The notes beneath the pieces are model-generated. The model was not told where the DNA came from. It was given only the letters and a program-made list of their open reading frames with translations, and made no database searches. A DNA stretch of 64,000 nucleotides. Source: Bacillota bacterium (GTDB lineage Bacteria > Bacillota > Clostridia > Christensenellales > UMGS416). A program made the translations under genes and the position numbers. Positions 45,042 to 54,129 of this stretch are shown one piece after another. Each line of letters starts with the position of its first letter. Positions within the stretch are counted from its first letter, which is position 1. The stretch spans positions 213,945-277,944 of the forward strand of contig JAEWRW010000026.1 in assembly GCA_023398815.1 (NCBI GenBank), read 5' to 3'.

Positions 45042-47222
45042 CTACGCCAGCCGTACGGCCTGCAGCATCGTTGCGTTGTTGCCCGCCCCGTTGGCCGTCA
45101 GCGCGGCCTTGATGAGCGCGGACACCACGCTTGACGTGCCCTGCAGCTTGATCGTGGTCGCCGCCGTGAGCACCACGACCGCCTGCAGCTGCATCGTCGC
45201 GGCGTGTGGGTTGGTAGCCGGGCAATGGGCCTGCGCGGATGCGTAGTGCACAGACCCTGTTGACAACCGCCCATACATCACATCAGCGGTGGCCGCAGCC
45301 TTGCCCATGGTGAGCTGGCCAGTGAGCAACCAGGTGCCCGGTGCCAGCGTCACACTCGGCCCGTCGTACCAGGTGCCCGCCGTGGTGCATGTCACGTCAG
45401 CGGCCAGCGCCTTGGCGGCATACTGGGTAGCTGGCGTCTGCACCGCCAGGAGCTCCCGGAACGGGGACTGTGCGGCGAAAAGCTGCGCCTGGAAGGCATG
45501 GCCCGCCGGGTTGTAGTGCAGTGCGTCGCCGTTGAGCCCAGAGGCCGCCCAGGCGGCCTGTGTCCATGCGACCCCGCCCTTGATCTTTGGCAAGAAGTTG
45601 TAGAACGCCCCGCCGTTGGCGACGGCAACCGCGCCTGCGGCTGTGATGTACTCCTCATAAAGAGCATTGATTCCGTCAGGCACGGCAGTGCTGGATTCGT
45701 CGAAAGTTCCGCCACCCCAGACGATGACCGGGATGCCTGCCGCCGTGAAGTGAGTGATAACCGTGGTCATCATTGTGATGTAGTCGGCCTTGGAGATGCT
45801 GTTGAGAATGTCGTTACCGCCCAGCATCAACAGCACCAGGTCGATTCCGCCGCAGTAGGTTCCGAGCGAATCCACAGCGTCGAGCGCGGTGCCGTCCGCC
45901 CAGTTCATGTTGCTCCAGCTCCAAGAGGTTGTGCCGCCCACGCCGAGCGCGTGGATCCACACGCCGTTGTTTCCGGTCAGTTCCATCACGCCCATGTACC
46001 CGGCGTACTGCCCAGCTGTAAGGACGGCTGTCATTACCAGCGTGTGCGGGCCATTTGATAGGCCCGTGAACGCCTGCAACTTGGGCTTCCACGATGTCGC
46101 GTAGGCCAGTGAAATCGTGCCCACGCTCACTCCGTCTACGGTGCAGTTGAGTGCCCCGGCGATGGACGGGTCGAAGGTCGGCACCTCAACCGCAACGCCT
46201 GTGCCGTTGAACGGGAAGGTGGCCGTCGCGCCGTTGGTCTGCGTGAGCATCGTGTTGCTGCCAAAGCCAAGAAAAATGCCTTGTGACGCGCTGCGGAACC
46301 ACGGCGTAGTGCTCTCATAGGTGCCGCCGGTATCGATCAGGTACTTGTTGAGCGGGTAGCTGTAGGTCGCCCCCTGAATCATCCCGCGGCCCATCGGCCG
46401 CCCCGTGGCTTGGTCGAGCCATTGCTGCAGCCGTGCCACAAAGCGCTGCTCCGCAGGGTACCCGTTGGCATCGCCCATGCCCTCGGTCAGGCTGTCGCCG
46501 ATGGCAAAGATGTTCAGCGGCCGCCCCAGAGTGTTGGCCCGCGCTGCGCCGACCTTGGCACCCAGCCGCGCCATGAGGTCGATCACGTTGGCGTCCTCGC
46601 CTCCTGCGGGCCCCTGCGGGCCGGTCGGGCCCTGTATGCCCTGCGGCCCTTGCTCACCGGTGTCCCCTTTGTCGCCCTTGGCACCCGTCAAGCCTTGTGG
46701 GCCTTGGGCGCCCGTGTCACCTTTGTCACCCTTGTCGCCCTTGGCACCAGTTGCGCCGGTATCTCCTTTGGGCCCCTGGATACCCTGCGCCCCCTGGAGG
46801 CCAGTGTCGCCTTTGGGGCCTTGAGGGCCCGCAGGCCCCTGGGCTCCCTGCGGGCCAGCAGGCCCTTGTTGCCCTTCTGGGCCGGTTGGGCCAACCTCTC
46901 CTTGCGGGCCGGTCGCTCCCGGCGCTCCGTCCTTTCCGTCGACACCCGCCGGGCCTGCCGGGCCTTGAATGCCTTGGATGCCCTGGATACCCTGCGGGCC
47001 CGGAACGCCGTCTGCCCCGGCGGGGCCTTGCGCCCCAGGTGCCCCAGGTGCCCCAGGAGCCCCGTCTTTGCCATCCACACCGGCTGGCCCTTGCTCGCCC
47101 TGCGGCCCAGGCACCGGCACATAGGCCATCGTCCCGACCTGCACCGACGGCGTCTGGGTGGCCGGCGTGATCTCGATGACCTGCGCGGTCCTCTGCTCCA
47201 CCACCAACGTGATCTCGTTCAT
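45042..47222 (-). CDS. Tail fibre: collagen-like repeat plus SGNH hydrolase
   Basis: 726 aa. Residues 1-38 are probably the attachment end; 39-206 are 56 uninterrupted Gly-X-Y triplets (collagen-like triple helix); about 235-585 an SGNH/GDSL esterase with Ser244 in IGDSLTEG, GGND (468-471) and the D566-A-L-H569 pair; an extra beta-rich segment of about 120 residues (300-420) is inserted between blocks I and II; about 600-726 a C1q-like trimer-forming tip. Probably trims acetyl or acyl groups from a surface polymer during adsorption. Start overlaps the upstream stop (ATGA). Confidence 0.88.
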   Translation of the reverse strand: MNEITLVVEQRTAQVIEITPATQTPSVQVGTMAYVPVPGPQGEQGPAGVDGKDGAPGAPGAPGAQGPAGADGVPGPQGIQGIQGIQGPAGPAGVDGKDGAPGATGPQGEVGPTGPEGQQGPAGPQGAQGPAGPQGPKGDTGLQGAQGIQGPKGDTGATGAKGDKGDKGDTGAQGPQGLTGAKGDKGDTGEQGPQGIQGPTGPQGPAGGEDANVIDLMARLGAKVGAARANTLGRPLNIFAIGDSLTEGMGDANGYPAEQRFVARLQQWLDQATGRPMGRGMIQGATYSYPLNKYLIDTGGTYESTTPWFRSASQGIFLGFGSNTMLTQTNGATATFPFNGTGVAVEVPTFDPSIAGALNCTVDGVSVGTISLAYATSWKPKLQAFTGLSNGPHTLVMTAVLTAGQYAGYMGVMELTGNNGVWIHALGVGGTTSWSWSNMNWADGTALDAVDSLGTYCGGIDLVLLMLGGNDILNSISKADYITMMTTVITHFTAAGIPVIVWGGGTFDESSTAVPDGINALYEEYITAAGAVAVANGGAFYNFLPKIKGGVAWTQAAWAASGLNGDALHYNPAGHAFQAQLFAAQSPFRELLAVQTPATQYAAKALAADVTCTTAGTWYDGPSVTLAPGTWLLTGQLTMGKAAATADVMYGRLSTGSVHYASAQAHCPATNPHAATMQLQAVVVLTAATTIKLQGTSSVVSALIKAALTANGAGNNATMLQAVRLA
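46605..47108 (-). repeat. Collagen-like coding repeat
   Basis: 168 codons encoding 56 consecutive Gly-X-Y triplets, rich in GPQ, GPA, GDK, GDT and GIQ units. Such tracts change length easily by recombination. Confidence 0.9.
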
Positions 47223-47557
47223 CGCGTCACATCCGGCGCGATATTTACAGCAAACGTGGGCGTGCTGGTGATCGTGCCGTCCTCTGCGGTGATCTCCACG
47301 TCGCAGTGGGCGGTGCCCGTCGGCCACGCCTGGGTGCTGCCAGCGGCTTTGAGCAGGTACCGGCCCGGCACAACCGCGCTGGTCTCAGGGTCGGTCGCCT
47401 GCGTGATGGCAAGGTCTGCCAGCACGTCGCCGTCCGGTGTGCGGATCTGCGACTTGAGGCGGTCAGCCGACAGCGTTAAGGCGCTCCCGCCTGCGTCGGT
47501 CAGCGAGATGAAAAAAGCGAGGGTGTCGCCTCGCTTCCATGTGCCTATAGTCTGCAT
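47219..47557 (-). CDS. Small baseplate/tail protein (BppU-N-like)
   Basis: 112 aa, all beta. GTWKRGDTLAFFISLTDAGG at the start resembles the N-terminal domain of baseplate upper proteins that hold receptor-binding proteins. It is directly followed by the fibre gene with a 4-nt overlap, consistent with an adaptor for that fibre. Inferred from fold pattern and place only. Confidence 0.6.
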   Translation of the reverse strand: MQTIGTWKRGDTLAFFISLTDAGGSALTLSADRLKSQIRTPDGDVLADLAITQATDPETSAVVPGRYLLKAAGSTQAWPTGTAHCDVEITAEDGTITSTPTFAVNIAPDVTR

Positions 47558-47567
47558 AGTGGCCTCC

Positions 47568-49796
47568 TTACATTATCCCGCGCACCCAGTCCACGGCAAC
47601 GTCGGTGTAGGTGTTGGCAGTAACGTCGTGCACGCAGCAACGCACCAGCGTCCAGGTGTCTCCGGACACGGTGGCCCTGAAGATGTACTCCAAAAAGTTA
47701 CTGCCGGACGGTGCCTTGGCGGAACCAGCAACCGCGCCGCCCCCACCCGGGGTTGTCCTGTATGCATAGATGACCGCGACAGATCCCTCGGGCCGGATTG
47801 CGAATTGGTTGTAGGCCGAGCTCCCTGCGATAGTGATCGCTGCAGTGCCGCTCCATGCGCCGGTTGCGCCGTTCCAGAGCTCCACATCAGTGTTGTCCTT
47901 GGTGCGGAGGCGCGACGATACAATGCCTCCGTCCTCGGTATACATAAGGCCTGCTATCGTGTTCCCGCTTCCGTCAATCAGCACTGATCTCGATACAAAA
48001 AAACTGTATCCGTTGCCTGTTCCGGTTGTGCTTAGCACCGCTGCAGTTGCCTCGTTCTCGAGGAAGATAGCACTTGACTTGTTTGAGATAACGCACGATG
48101 AGATTGACACATCAGAGCCTTGTAGAATGCGGAACCCAAATACTCCCGACACAATATCGGTAATTGAAACCAACGACACGCGTCGTGATCCGGTTATCTC
48201 TATCGACGGACTGTTCCCCGACATTGTTATGCTGCTTATATATAAGCTCATAAGACTGCATGCGTAAACAAAAAACGCTTTAACGGTTACGCTTGCGCCG
48301 GAAGCCGGCCCAATTTGAAGTGTGCCGCCGCCAGAAAACCCATTAATCGTAACGGTCTCGTTATAAGTGCCAGAATCGACGAGAATACTTGTGCTGTGCG
48401 CAATGATTTTAGGCAATGCGTCAATTGCAGCTTGTATAGTTGTGTACGCTCTTGTTGGGCCAACCCGTAGGGTTTTTGCCGCTGTAGTGGTGGAGACTAG
48501 TTCAGTCGTAGCCCCCGCCGCGTCGAAGAACCGCATCCCGTCGTAGCCCCAGCTTGACCTTCTAAGGTTATCAGGGTCGTACATGTCCACGCGCGGGTTG
48601 TCGCCGTCGAGGTAGATTTCGGCCCGCTGGCTGCCTTCCTCGCCCACGACCAGCTTCTTTCCGGCACGAATGCGCTCCGAAATGAGCTCGGTGATGTAGG
48701 CCGCATCGGCTTTGATGGCAACTTTCTTGTCTTCCTGCGTGCGCCCAATCGGCTCGGATGTGTCCAGCCCCGCGCTCTCGATGGTCTGCCTACCGCGGTA
48801 CATCCAGTTGCTGTGGGTGATGAGGCTCGGCACGCCAGCCCCAGCGACGCCGCCAGTGAGCGTCACAAGGTCGCCAGGCTCCAGCGACGGATCGCCCCGC
48901 AGCACCTCATAGGCCGCCGGACGGTACTCCAGACTGGCAAGCCCGGTAGCAATGGCCGCAAGCGCTACGTCGATGTCCGAGGCGCTCTGAGTGCGCATCA
49001 GCGGGTTCTCGTCGAGCAGCAGTGCCCCGCCGTCGTCTGGCGTGGCTGCAGCCGTGTAGAGAGCGCCACCGACGGTCATCATCACGCGCGTGATCCTCTT
49101 GGTGGCATCGGATATCCTTGTGTTGTCTCGGATGGCAGAATCGATCGTGCGCACACTTGCGCCAGTCAGCTTCCGGATGGAGAGCGCCCCCGCGCGATTG
49201 AACCATGCAAACCCGCCCAACAGTTGGGTGGCCCACATGACCAGGTCGCGCAGTGTCTCGATCTCTGAGCCGGAATCAAACGACAGCACCCGAGTGCCGT
49301 TGGGCATGGCGTTTATCTGCGCCGCCGTGTTGGCCAGCGTGACGCCGACGGCGGTGCAGGCATAGTTGATGTAGGCATATGGCGTGCCGGTGGCCGGCGC
49401 GGCACCGACGGCCTGCTCCAGCAGCAGCATGTTGTCGTAGGCCAGCACGTTGACCACATTGACGTTACGCGGGCTGTCTACCACATGGTACACGCCCAGC
49501 GAGATATCTTCCCACGCGCCAGCGCCGGTGGTGTCCACGCCAAAGTTAATCTGGATGGTCGCGCCGGCCAGGTCAGCATCCGTGATGAACCCGACGCGCA
49601 GCTCGGATGACTGCACCGCGCCCACATCGATGTCGGTGCCAGGTACGCACAGATCGTCCACGATGAGCGTACTGGCCGCTACGATGTCGTTGGTGATGCT
49701 CACCGTGGTCGTGTCCGCCAGCGTGATGGTGCCGGTGATGCGCGTCTCGTTCCCGGCGTCCAGTGCCGCTTTAAATGCCGCCGATGTGCTCTGCAT
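47568..49796 (-). CDS. Tail protein with beta-helix region (tail-associated spike)
   Basis: 742 aa. Residues 1-350 resemble Tal/gp18-like hub proteins of siphovirus baseplates. About 360-430 is a linker with the RAEIYLDGDNPRVDMYD block seen in many Gram-positive phage tails. About 440-640 is a right-handed beta-helix (TIQAAIDALPKII start, then repeats), and a beta C-terminus follows. The DNA of the beta-helix part (47,950-48,480) is clearly more AT-rich than the rest, a sign of domain swapping. AGGAGGG precedes the ATG. Confidence 0.8.
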   Translation of the reverse strand: MQSTSAAFKAALDAGNETRITGTITLADTTTVSITNDIVAASTLIVDDLCVPGTDIDVGAVQSSELRVGFITDADLAGATIQINFGVDTTGAGAWEDISLGVYHVVDSPRNVNVVNVLAYDNMLLLEQAVGAAPATGTPYAYINYACTAVGVTLANTAAQINAMPNGTRVLSFDSGSEIETLRDLVMWATQLLGGFAWFNRAGALSIRKLTGASVRTIDSAIRDNTRISDATKRITRVMMTVGGALYTAAATPDDGGALLLDENPLMRTQSASDIDVALAAIATGLASLEYRPAAYEVLRGDPSLEPGDLVTLTGGVAGAGVPSLITHSNWMYRGRQTIESAGLDTSEPIGRTQEDKKVAIKADAAYITELISERIRAGKKLVVGEEGSQRAEIYLDGDNPRVDMYDPDNLRRSSWGYDGMRFFDAAGATTELVSTTTAAKTLRVGPTRAYTTIQAAIDALPKIIAHSTSILVDSGTYNETVTINGFSGGGTLQIGPASGASVTVKAFFVYACSLMSLYISSITMSGNSPSIEITGSRRVSLVSITDIVSGVFGFRILQGSDVSISSCVISNKSSAIFLENEATAAVLSTTGTGNGYSFFVSRSVLIDGSGNTIAGLMYTEDGGIVSSRLRTKDNTDVELWNGATGAWSGTAAITIAGSSAYNQFAIRPEGSVAVIYAYRTTPGGGGAVAGSAKAPSGSNFLEYIFRATVSGDTWTLVRCCVHDVTANTYTDVAVDWVRGIM

Positions 49797-49804
49797 ATAC
49801 CCTC

Positions 49805-50167
49805 CTAGTACTGCACAAGCGTGCAGGAGAAGTCCCACAGGCTGTTGGCCTCATCGCCGTCCACCAGCTTCACGAGGTCGCCCGACCGGTTGCCTGCGTA
49901 CATCGTGATGGTCGTAGACGTCGACGTCGTGGGGTCAAAGATGGTGGCCGAAAATCTGGCATCGTTCAGTTTGTCCGTGATGCTTTTCATCTGCGTCTTG
50001 GTGACCTTGGCTGAAAACTCGACCTGGTACACGCCCTGCCGGATCCGCTCTCTGTTGAGGTACCCGCTCTCTGACCTGGTGGTGTTGTCGCTGTCCAGGT
50101 CAGAGCGCGTCACCTTGTATTTGTTGATGCCTGGGAAGGCGAGTCCGTCAACGGTTATGAGTGCCAT
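49805..50167 (-). CDS. Phage tail protein (DUF6711-like, distal tail candidate)
   Basis: 120 aa. MALITVDGLAFPGINKYKVT, the central TITMYAGNRSGDLVK and the WDFSCTL end follow the pattern of small proteins encoded between tape measure and Tal in Gram-positive siphophages. It probably caps or continues the tail tube at the tip. Confidence 0.7.
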   Translation of the reverse strand: MALITVDGLAFPGINKYKVTRSDLDSDNTTRSESGYLNRERIRQGVYQVEFSAKVTKTQMKSITDKLNDARFSATIFDPTTSTSTTITMYAGNRSGDLVKLVDGDEANSLWDFSCTLVQY

Positions 50168-50173
50168 CGTCCA

Positions 50174-52396
50174 TCACCTCCCGTTGTTGCGGAACGTGCT
50201 GCGGCTTCGCTCGCTGCGAACGAGGCCATATACACGCTCGGTGCCCAGGTAGATCGCCGGTGCGCCGCCGGCCATGGCTGGCATCCGCGCGCCGATCTTG
50301 GCGGCAAGCTCGTCCATCCATTCGGTGTTTTGCTCCAGGGGGAGCACGGCCTCCTTTCCAGCTTCACCGATCTCGGCAAAGGTGCTGTCCGTTGCAATAC
50401 CTCCCTTGGCCAGCTCCACATGCTTAAACTTCGGGATATTCAACGAGATCGAGCCGCCACCGAGCCACCACGGGATCGTGATCTTGATGTTGTTGATCTT
50501 CGTGACCAGCTTGTTGATTTCGTCGATGATTCGGTTCAGGGCTTTCTTTGCTTCCTTCTGCACAGCGTCCCACGTGTTGCTGATACTGGCCGCAACAAGG
50601 CTCCACTTGACGGACGCAGAGGCCGAGACCTCCGGTGTCTTGTTTTCCTTTTTCTTCTTGTTCCAGATGTCGGACAGCTTACTCTTGACCGTGCTCCAGG
50701 CGGTCGCTATCGCGTAGGTCGCAATTGAGAACTTGGACGACAAAGAGCCGGTCGTCTCAATCGCAGTCTTTTTGATGTTGCTCCAGGATGTTTTGACCTG
50801 CGATGTGATAGTGCTCCAGGCGGTCGAAATGGCCGAGGAAGCAACCGACCAAACGCTCTTAATCGCGTCGCTGATCGTCATGTCCCCAGACATAACGCCA
50901 TTCCACGCGGTTGCTACCTGGTTCCAGATGGTTGTCCAGGCGGTCGAGATTGCAGAGCTAATGACGCTCCAAGCGGCAGACAGCTCGCCGCCTACTTCTG
51001 CTGCGCCCTTCTTCAGCAGGTTCCAGGCGTCGCTCGCAAAAGCCGTGACGACGCTCCACGTCTGCCCGATTGCCGTGCTGACGACCTTCCACGTCGCCTC
51101 GAGGTCGGCCAGCACCGGATACTTCTCCTTGAGCTTTTCCCAGGCGTTGTGGATGACCTCCAGAATCCGCTCACGCAGAGTCTTGAGCTCATCGTCATCA
51201 AGATCGCTGACGCCAAGGCCAAGATCGAGCTCGGCATCCTCGTTGATGTTGTCGATCCCCCCGCCGCTACCGCCGCTGGACGATGCCTTCTGCACCTTGT
51301 TCAACTGGTCGAACGTAGCGAGCCACTTCTGTGCTTCCTTGCGTGCGCCTTTGATCGACGTGCCGACCTTGGTCTGATTCTTCGCCACATCCTTGGCGCT
51401 GTCTGCGTTCGTCTTCTGGGCGTCGTTGACCCATCCCAGGCGCTTATAGAGGTTCTGCCAGCCTGCTGCAATGAGTTTCGTCACGGCTACGAACACAGAG
51501 AGCAGCCTGGATAACCAACTGATTACCTGCATGATCGCAGGGGCCGCGGCAGCTGCTAGGTTCGTGAATACCTCGCCGACCTGCTCCTTGACGTCACCCC
51601 AGGCGTTCGACAGACGCGCCAACGCGCCAATGTTCGTCGCGCCCATGGCGGTGTTCATCGCACCAACATTGTTGGTGATAATCTGGGCCAGCAGTGCTGC
51701 TCGCTGGGTTTCGTTGCCAGCTTTGAGTGCTGCTTCTTTCTCTTCGGTGAAGGAGATCCCGACGCGCTTCAACGCCGTCGTCTGGCCCTGCATGACCTTA
51801 CCAAACATGTTGCCAATGGTGACGCCGTCGGCGGCTGTAGCATTGACGCCCTTTTGCTGAGCCATCAAGTTCGCAAGGGCCGGGGTCAATGTGGCGAGCG
51901 CGTCGGTGTGGTGCAGGAACGTGGCGAGCTGTTGCTGGCCAGATATAACGGCGTCACCCTCGACAGCGCCGGCCTGCTGCTGCGCATTTGCAAGCGCAAT
52001 GATAGATCTAACCTCGTCATTGGTCGCTCCCATGCGCTGCTTCATAACGGTATAGAGCTTGGTCTCGCCCTCTGCCGCCTCCTGGTAGAGTGGCATGGTT
52101 TCCTGCGCCGCCTTCTTGAGCGCGGTAATCTCTGCTGTTGCTATGGCCAGTGCCGCCGCAATGGCAATGCCAACCGGCCCTGCCGCCGCAGCAAGCCCGC
52201 CGAGCGCACCGGCTCCAGATGATGCCATGCTGGTGATGGAAGCGCCGGCCTGTGCAAACACAGCTTGCAGCTTGCCTCCCGACTTCTGCATGGTGTTAAC
52301 CGAGCTGGATAGCTTGGTCTGGGCTGTACCGAGCGACTGCTGCAGGCCGCTGGTGTCGCCGGTGATCTTTACAACCAGGTTTCGCAGCGTTGCCAT
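50174..52396 (-). CDS. Phage tail tape measure protein
   Basis: 740 aa. Coiled N-terminus, hydrophobic Ala/Gly stretch (about residues 50-90) able to cross a membrane, then a C-terminal half with a regular Trp-containing helical repeat (units such as AWSVISSAISTAW), as in tape measure proteins that set tail length. By the usual rule of about 0.15 nm per residue the tail would be near 110 nm. It follows the G/GT genes, the standard position. Confidence 0.93.
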   Translation of the reverse strand: MATLRNLVVKITGDTSGLQQSLGTAQTKLSSSVNTMQKSGGKLQAVFAQAGASITSMASSGAGALGGLAAAAGPVGIAIAAALAIATAEITALKKAAQETMPLYQEAAEGETKLYTVMKQRMGATNDEVRSIIALANAQQQAGAVEGDAVISGQQQLATFLHHTDALATLTPALANLMAQQKGVNATAADGVTIGNMFGKVMQGQTTALKRVGISFTEEKEAALKAGNETQRAALLAQIITNNVGAMNTAMGATNIGALARLSNAWGDVKEQVGEVFTNLAAAAAPAIMQVISWLSRLLSVFVAVTKLIAAGWQNLYKRLGWVNDAQKTNADSAKDVAKNQTKVGTSIKGARKEAQKWLATFDQLNKVQKASSSGGSGGGIDNINEDAELDLGLGVSDLDDDELKTLRERILEVIHNAWEKLKEKYPVLADLEATWKVVSTAIGQTWSVVTAFASDAWNLLKKGAAEVGGELSAAWSVISSAISTAWTTIWNQVATAWNGVMSGDMTISDAIKSVWSVASSAISTAWSTITSQVKTSWSNIKKTAIETTGSLSSKFSIATYAIATAWSTVKSKLSDIWNKKKKENKTPEVSASASVKWSLVAASISNTWDAVQKEAKKALNRIIDEINKLVTKINNIKITIPWWLGGGSISLNIPKFKHVELAKGGIATDSTFAEIGEAGKEAVLPLEQNTEWMDELAAKIGARMPAMAGGAPAIYLGTERVYGLVRSERSRSTFRNNGR

Positions 52397-52428
52397 TGAT
52401 CGCCCTCCTAATCAAAAAGGCCCACGGG

Positions 52429-53099
52429 TCAATCCCATGGGCCTTTCAGTCCTTTTGCCTTTGCCGCCCTTGCGACGTCCTCGTTCGTGGCTTGTTGCTT
52501 GGCTGGGCGTTTTTGCCCAACCTTACCGAGCAACTTGTCGATATCAGGGATCTTCTTTGCTCGGTAGAGCGTTGCTGTCATCCATGCCAGCGCCGTTAGG
52601 TCGCGCTCGCAGTCTGTGCGTTGTGCTACATAACCCTCTGCGACCACATCAATCTCATAAGGCGTGAGCACCCAAAACCGCTCCGGCGTAATGATGCCAA
52701 CAGGCACCGTCATATCGAAGAGGTCGTCGATTAGTTCTCCTGCGCTTTGGTAGGTTCGGCCTCCGGCTGTTTCGCCTCGGGCCGGTTGGCGTTTTTTTCG
52801 TTGCCGCCACCCATACCGACCGCAATCGCCTCTGCCGCCTTTTCAAACAGCCCGAGCACTCCGTCCTCGTACTCGTCAGCCAACTCCCCTGCGCGTTGCA
52901 GCGTCAGGTCATTGTCGTCTGCCCAGAGCGCGGCGAAAATGAGCGCAAGCATGGCCTTGAACCCTGCCTTTGCGCCGTTGAGGTCGATGTCGAGAATGTT
53001 GAGGCCGCTCAGTTCTTCGGCAACAATCATGGCGTTGGTAGAAAATCGCATCCTGCGGGGCCTGTCGATGTTCACAATGATGCTCTGTTTGTTGGCCAT
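52429..53099 (-). CDS. Tail assembly chaperone GT, made by -1 frameshift
   Basis: Reads the G frame from 53099 to the slippery site at 52797-52791, then slips back one base and continues to the stop at 52429, giving about 223 aa. I checked that the -1 frame stays open from the slip site (CGC CAA CCG ...) into MTVPVGIITPERFW and on to the stop. The T part has no ribosome site of its own at 52713. This matches the conserved G/GT frameshift of long-tailed phages. Confidence 0.85.
52731..53099 (-). CDS. Tail assembly chaperone G
   Basis: 122 aa product of normal decoding; helical with an acidic, Pro/Glu-rich end. Made in excess over GT and together they coat the tape measure protein during tail assembly. 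Position between tail tube and tape measure is standard. Confidence 0.85.
   Translation of the reverse strand: MANKQSIIVNIDRPRRMRFSTNAMIVAEELSGLNILDIDLNGAKAGFKAMLALIFAALWADDNDLTLQRAGELADEYEDGVLGLFEKAAEAIAVGMGGGNEKNANRPEAKQPEAEPTKAQEN
52791..52797 (-). promoter_or_regulatory. Programmed -1 frameshift slippery heptamer
   Basis: A-AAA-AAC in the zero frame of G (codons GAA AAA AAC), an exact X-XXY-YYZ site, 19 codons before the G stop. Confidence 0.88.
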
Positions 53100-53124
53100 G
53101 TTTCCTCCTCATAGCACACGGGGA

Positions 53125-53733
53125 CTAGGGGCGGTAGTAAACCGCCCCGTTCCCCTGAAAGTCGATTGATTCGTTGACGATGTTGTCGGCGGCGTCCTCG
53201 ATGCCGTCACCGCTGATGTAGGCGTAAGCCTCATAGCGGGCCAACGTGTCGCTGGCGTCCACGTAAAGTGCGATCGCCACTTCGGTGCCAAGCGCGTCGA
53301 AGAACCGCTCGTTGCCCCAGTAACGCTCGGCGCTCCCGGAAAAGCCGTTCTGCGTGGGGACGTGCTTCTTCCAGGTATCGCCGAACTCAGGAGCCTCTTG
53401 CATGTCCACGGACAGCTCCAGCGACCAGTTGTAGAACCCGCCGACCTGCTCCATTGTCCAGTGCTTGCCGGATACGGTCACAACGTCGTCGCCGTCACGC
53501 GCCACGGCAAATACCACAACGCCGCCAGCGTGCTCGATGGTATAGCCGCTCGTCACGGTTGTGCCATCGACTTTGACAACGACCGCCGTCGCTTTGTCCC
53601 AGAAGCGCTTATCGGCGTCGGCGATGGCATACCTGGTGTAGTCGCCATTCGCCGTGGTCGCCTCGTCCGTGAAAGTTATGGCGGCGTCCTCGGTCTGTGC
53701 ATAGACCGCGCCGACCTTCCCCGCGATTGCCAT
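53125..53733 (-). CDS. Tail tube-like protein (copy 2, longer)
   Basis: 202 aa. Shares with the next gene the start MAIAGK and the core NWSLELSVDM / DTWKK / IALYVDASDT / SIDFQGNGAVYY. An extra beta-rich segment of about 80 residues follows the N-terminus. Either a second tube subunit that decorates the tail or a tube variant for the tail end. Confidence 0.75.
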   Translation of the reverse strand: MAIAGKVGAVYAQTEDAAITFTDEATTANGDYTRYAIADADKRFWDKATAVVVKVDGTTVTSGYTIEHAGGVVVFAVARDGDDVVTVSGKHWTMEQVGGFYNWSLELSVDMQEAPEFGDTWKKHVPTQNGFSGSAERYWGNERFFDALGTEVAIALYVDASDTLARYEAYAYISGDGIEDAADNIVNESIDFQGNGAVYYRP

Positions 53734-53748
53734 CAGATCACCGCCTTA

Positions 53749-54126
53749 TCAGGTATAGGTCACGCCGCCGGTCTGCTGGAAGTCCACGCTGCGCGTCACC
53801 TTGTCATCGGACGGCACTTCGACGTTCATGCCGGTGATGTAGGCCGACATCGAGTAGTAGTGCGTCGCATCGACGTACAGGTTCAAGGTGACCGTGGTCT
53901 GGTTCAACAGCGCGGTCTGCAGCGCGGTCTGGCCGTTGGTGTCGGTCGTCTCGTAGTCCGCTTCGATGGAGCCGGTCGCGTCCAGCAGCCCAGGAATGAC
54001 GCCCTTCCAGCTCTCGCCGAGCTTGCTGGTGTCGATCATGTCAGGGCTGATGTCGAGAGACCACGAGCTCACGTTGGCCGTGTTCGCGCCAATCTTGACG
54101 CTCCCGCCCTTACCCGCAATAGCCAT
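53749..54126 (-). CDS. Major tail (tube) protein
   Basis: 125 aa, beta-rich: SSWSLDISPDMIDTSKLGES and VTLNLYVDATHYYSMSAYIT. Lies between the tail terminator and the G/GT genes, where the tube protein is expected. Paralogue of the gene downstream. Confidence 0.8.
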   Translation of the reverse strand: MAIAGKGGSVKIGANTANVSSWSLDISPDMIDTSKLGESWKGVIPGLLDATGSIEADYETTDTNGQTALQTALLNQTTVTLNLYVDATHYYSMSAYITGMNVEVPSDDKVTRSVDFQQTGGVTYT

Positions 54127-54129
54127 GTT

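Noticed and set aside
46410..47987. 525-aa plus-strand ORF opposite the collagen repeat
   Set aside because: The Gly-X-Y repeat read backwards produces repetitive Pro/Leu/Ala strings; no ribosome site or family match visible.
52429..52713. Independent gene for the 94-aa ORF
   Set aside because: No ribosome site before the ATG, and the slippery site with an open -1 frame shows it is the second part of the GT fusion.
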